Part shown: piece after piece, positions 5,025-7,342 of the stretch
Position numbering within the stretch: position 1 is the stretch's first letter
Layout: the number at the start of each line of letters is the position of its first letter
Assembly: GCA_947446335.1 (NCBI GenBank)
Contig: CANFGA010000146.1
Location: 1 to 7,342 of the forward strand
Source: Oxalobacteraceae bacterium
GTDB lineage: Bacteria > Pseudomonadota > Gammaproteobacteria > Burkholderiales > Burkholderiaceae_D
Reading direction: 5' to 3'
Length of the DNA: 7,342 nt
Translations under genes and position numbers: made by a program
Notes under the pieces: model-generated
Database searches by the model: none
Told to the model about the DNA's origin: nothing
Seen by the model: only the letters and a program-made list of their open reading frames with translations

Positions 5025-5644
5025 TCAGCGCAGACCCGACGCCGCCTTCGCCAGTTCGGTGATGCGGGCCCAGTTACCAGCCAGAATCGCATCCTTGGGC
5101 GTGAGCCACGAACCGCCGACGCAAGCGACATTCTTGCAAGCCAAGAATTGTGATGCAGTTTCTTGCGAAATGCCGCCGGTCGGACAAAAGGTCACGTCCG
5201 ACAACGGGCCGTAGAGCGCGTTCAGCATCCCGACACCGCCCGCTGGCACAGCCGGGAACAATTTCAATTGCAGGAAACCCTGTTCGCGCGCGGCCATCAC
5301 TTCGGATGGCGTCATCACGCCCGGCAACAGCGGCAAGCCGCTGCTCTTGGCTGCGGCGATCAGGGCTGGCGTCAAGCCGGGCGAAACGCCAAATACGGCG
5401 CCGGCATCCCGAGCTGCGGCGAATTCGTCGGGATGCGTCAACGTACCCACGCCGACGATCGCGCCCGGCACTTGCGCCATCGCGCGAATCGCGGCCAAGC
5501 CGTGCTTGGTGCGCAACGTCACTTCGAGCACGCGGATACCGCCCGCCACCAAAGCTTGCGCCAGCGGCACAGCATGTTCAGGATCGTCGATCGCAATCAC
5601 GGGGATCACGCTCGAAGTGCGCATTATGTCCAGCATTGTCATTG

Positions 5645-5648
<4 letters not shown>
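5025..5648 (-). CDS. eda: 2-dehydro-3-deoxy-6-phosphogluconate (KDPG) aldolase
   Basis: The 207-residue enzyme cleaves KDPG to pyruvate and glyceraldehyde-3-phosphate, the last step of the Entner-Doudoroff pathway, in the cytoplasm; the family also acts on related 2-keto-4-hydroxy acids. The class I aldolase features are in place. E42 and R46 lie in V-L-E-V-T-L-R-T, G-V-G-T-L is at 66-70, and V-S-P-G at 88-91. The Schiff-base lysine K129 lies in Q-L-K-L-F-P-A, followed by P-T-G-G-I (156-160) and S180 in the phosphate-binding end. Length matches the family. The start at 5648 overlaps the edd stop as ATGA, with AAGAAG five bases upstream. In-frame ATGs at 5642 and 5636, part of a repeated ATGACA, are possible alternatives. 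The tight overlap indicates co-translation with edd. Confidence 0.96.

Positions 5649-7342
<1,694 letters not shown>

Overview
This window looks like an ordinary chromosomal stretch of a betaproteobacterium. The moderately high GC, the gene style and the order flagellin - flaG - fliD - fliS - fliT suggest Burkholderiales, probably Oxalobacteraceae (the Herbaspirillum / Janthinobacterium / Collimonas group). The genus is an inference from family resemblance.

Layout. Positions 1-450 (+) hold the C-terminal end of a GT41 / OGT-SPINDLY-type glycosyltransferase cut by the window edge. A 264-base gap follows. It carries a decayed 14-bp tandem repeat, alternative hairpins, an AT-rich palindrome, a candidate sigma-28 promoter and a structured leader. 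Positions 715-1542 encode a short flagellin (275 aa) made almost only of the conserved terminal domains. The next gap (1543-1723) begins with six 13-bp tandem repeats directly after a double stop codon, then has a perfect 12-bp inverted repeat and a small leader. flaG (1724-2083), fliD (2102-4138), fliS (4151-4648) and fliT (4641-4976) are packed as one operon. A 48-base gap with one hairpin separates fliT from the convergent minus-strand pair edd-eda (Entner-Doudoroff pathway). Those two genes overlap by 4 nt (ATGA), and edd runs off the right edge.

How the genes work together. Flagellin is the filament subunit, FliS its export chaperone, FliD the filament cap, FliT the FliD chaperone, and FlaG a filament-associated protein. 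The neighbouring glycosyltransferase is a plausible flagellin O-glycosyltransferase, by position only. Edd and Eda turn 6-phosphogluconate into pyruvate and glyceraldehyde-3-phosphate and have no evident mechanistic link to the flagellar genes.

No undescribed multi-gene system was found. The parts not explained by known genes are the two unrelated short tandem arrays (14 bp and 13 bp) on either side of flagellin, the flagellin leader with two CAGGAG motifs, and an enlarged FliD with an apparent second copy of its beta-rich module. No non-genic stretch exceeds 300 bases. No tRNA, rRNA, CRISPR array or insertion sequence was seen.
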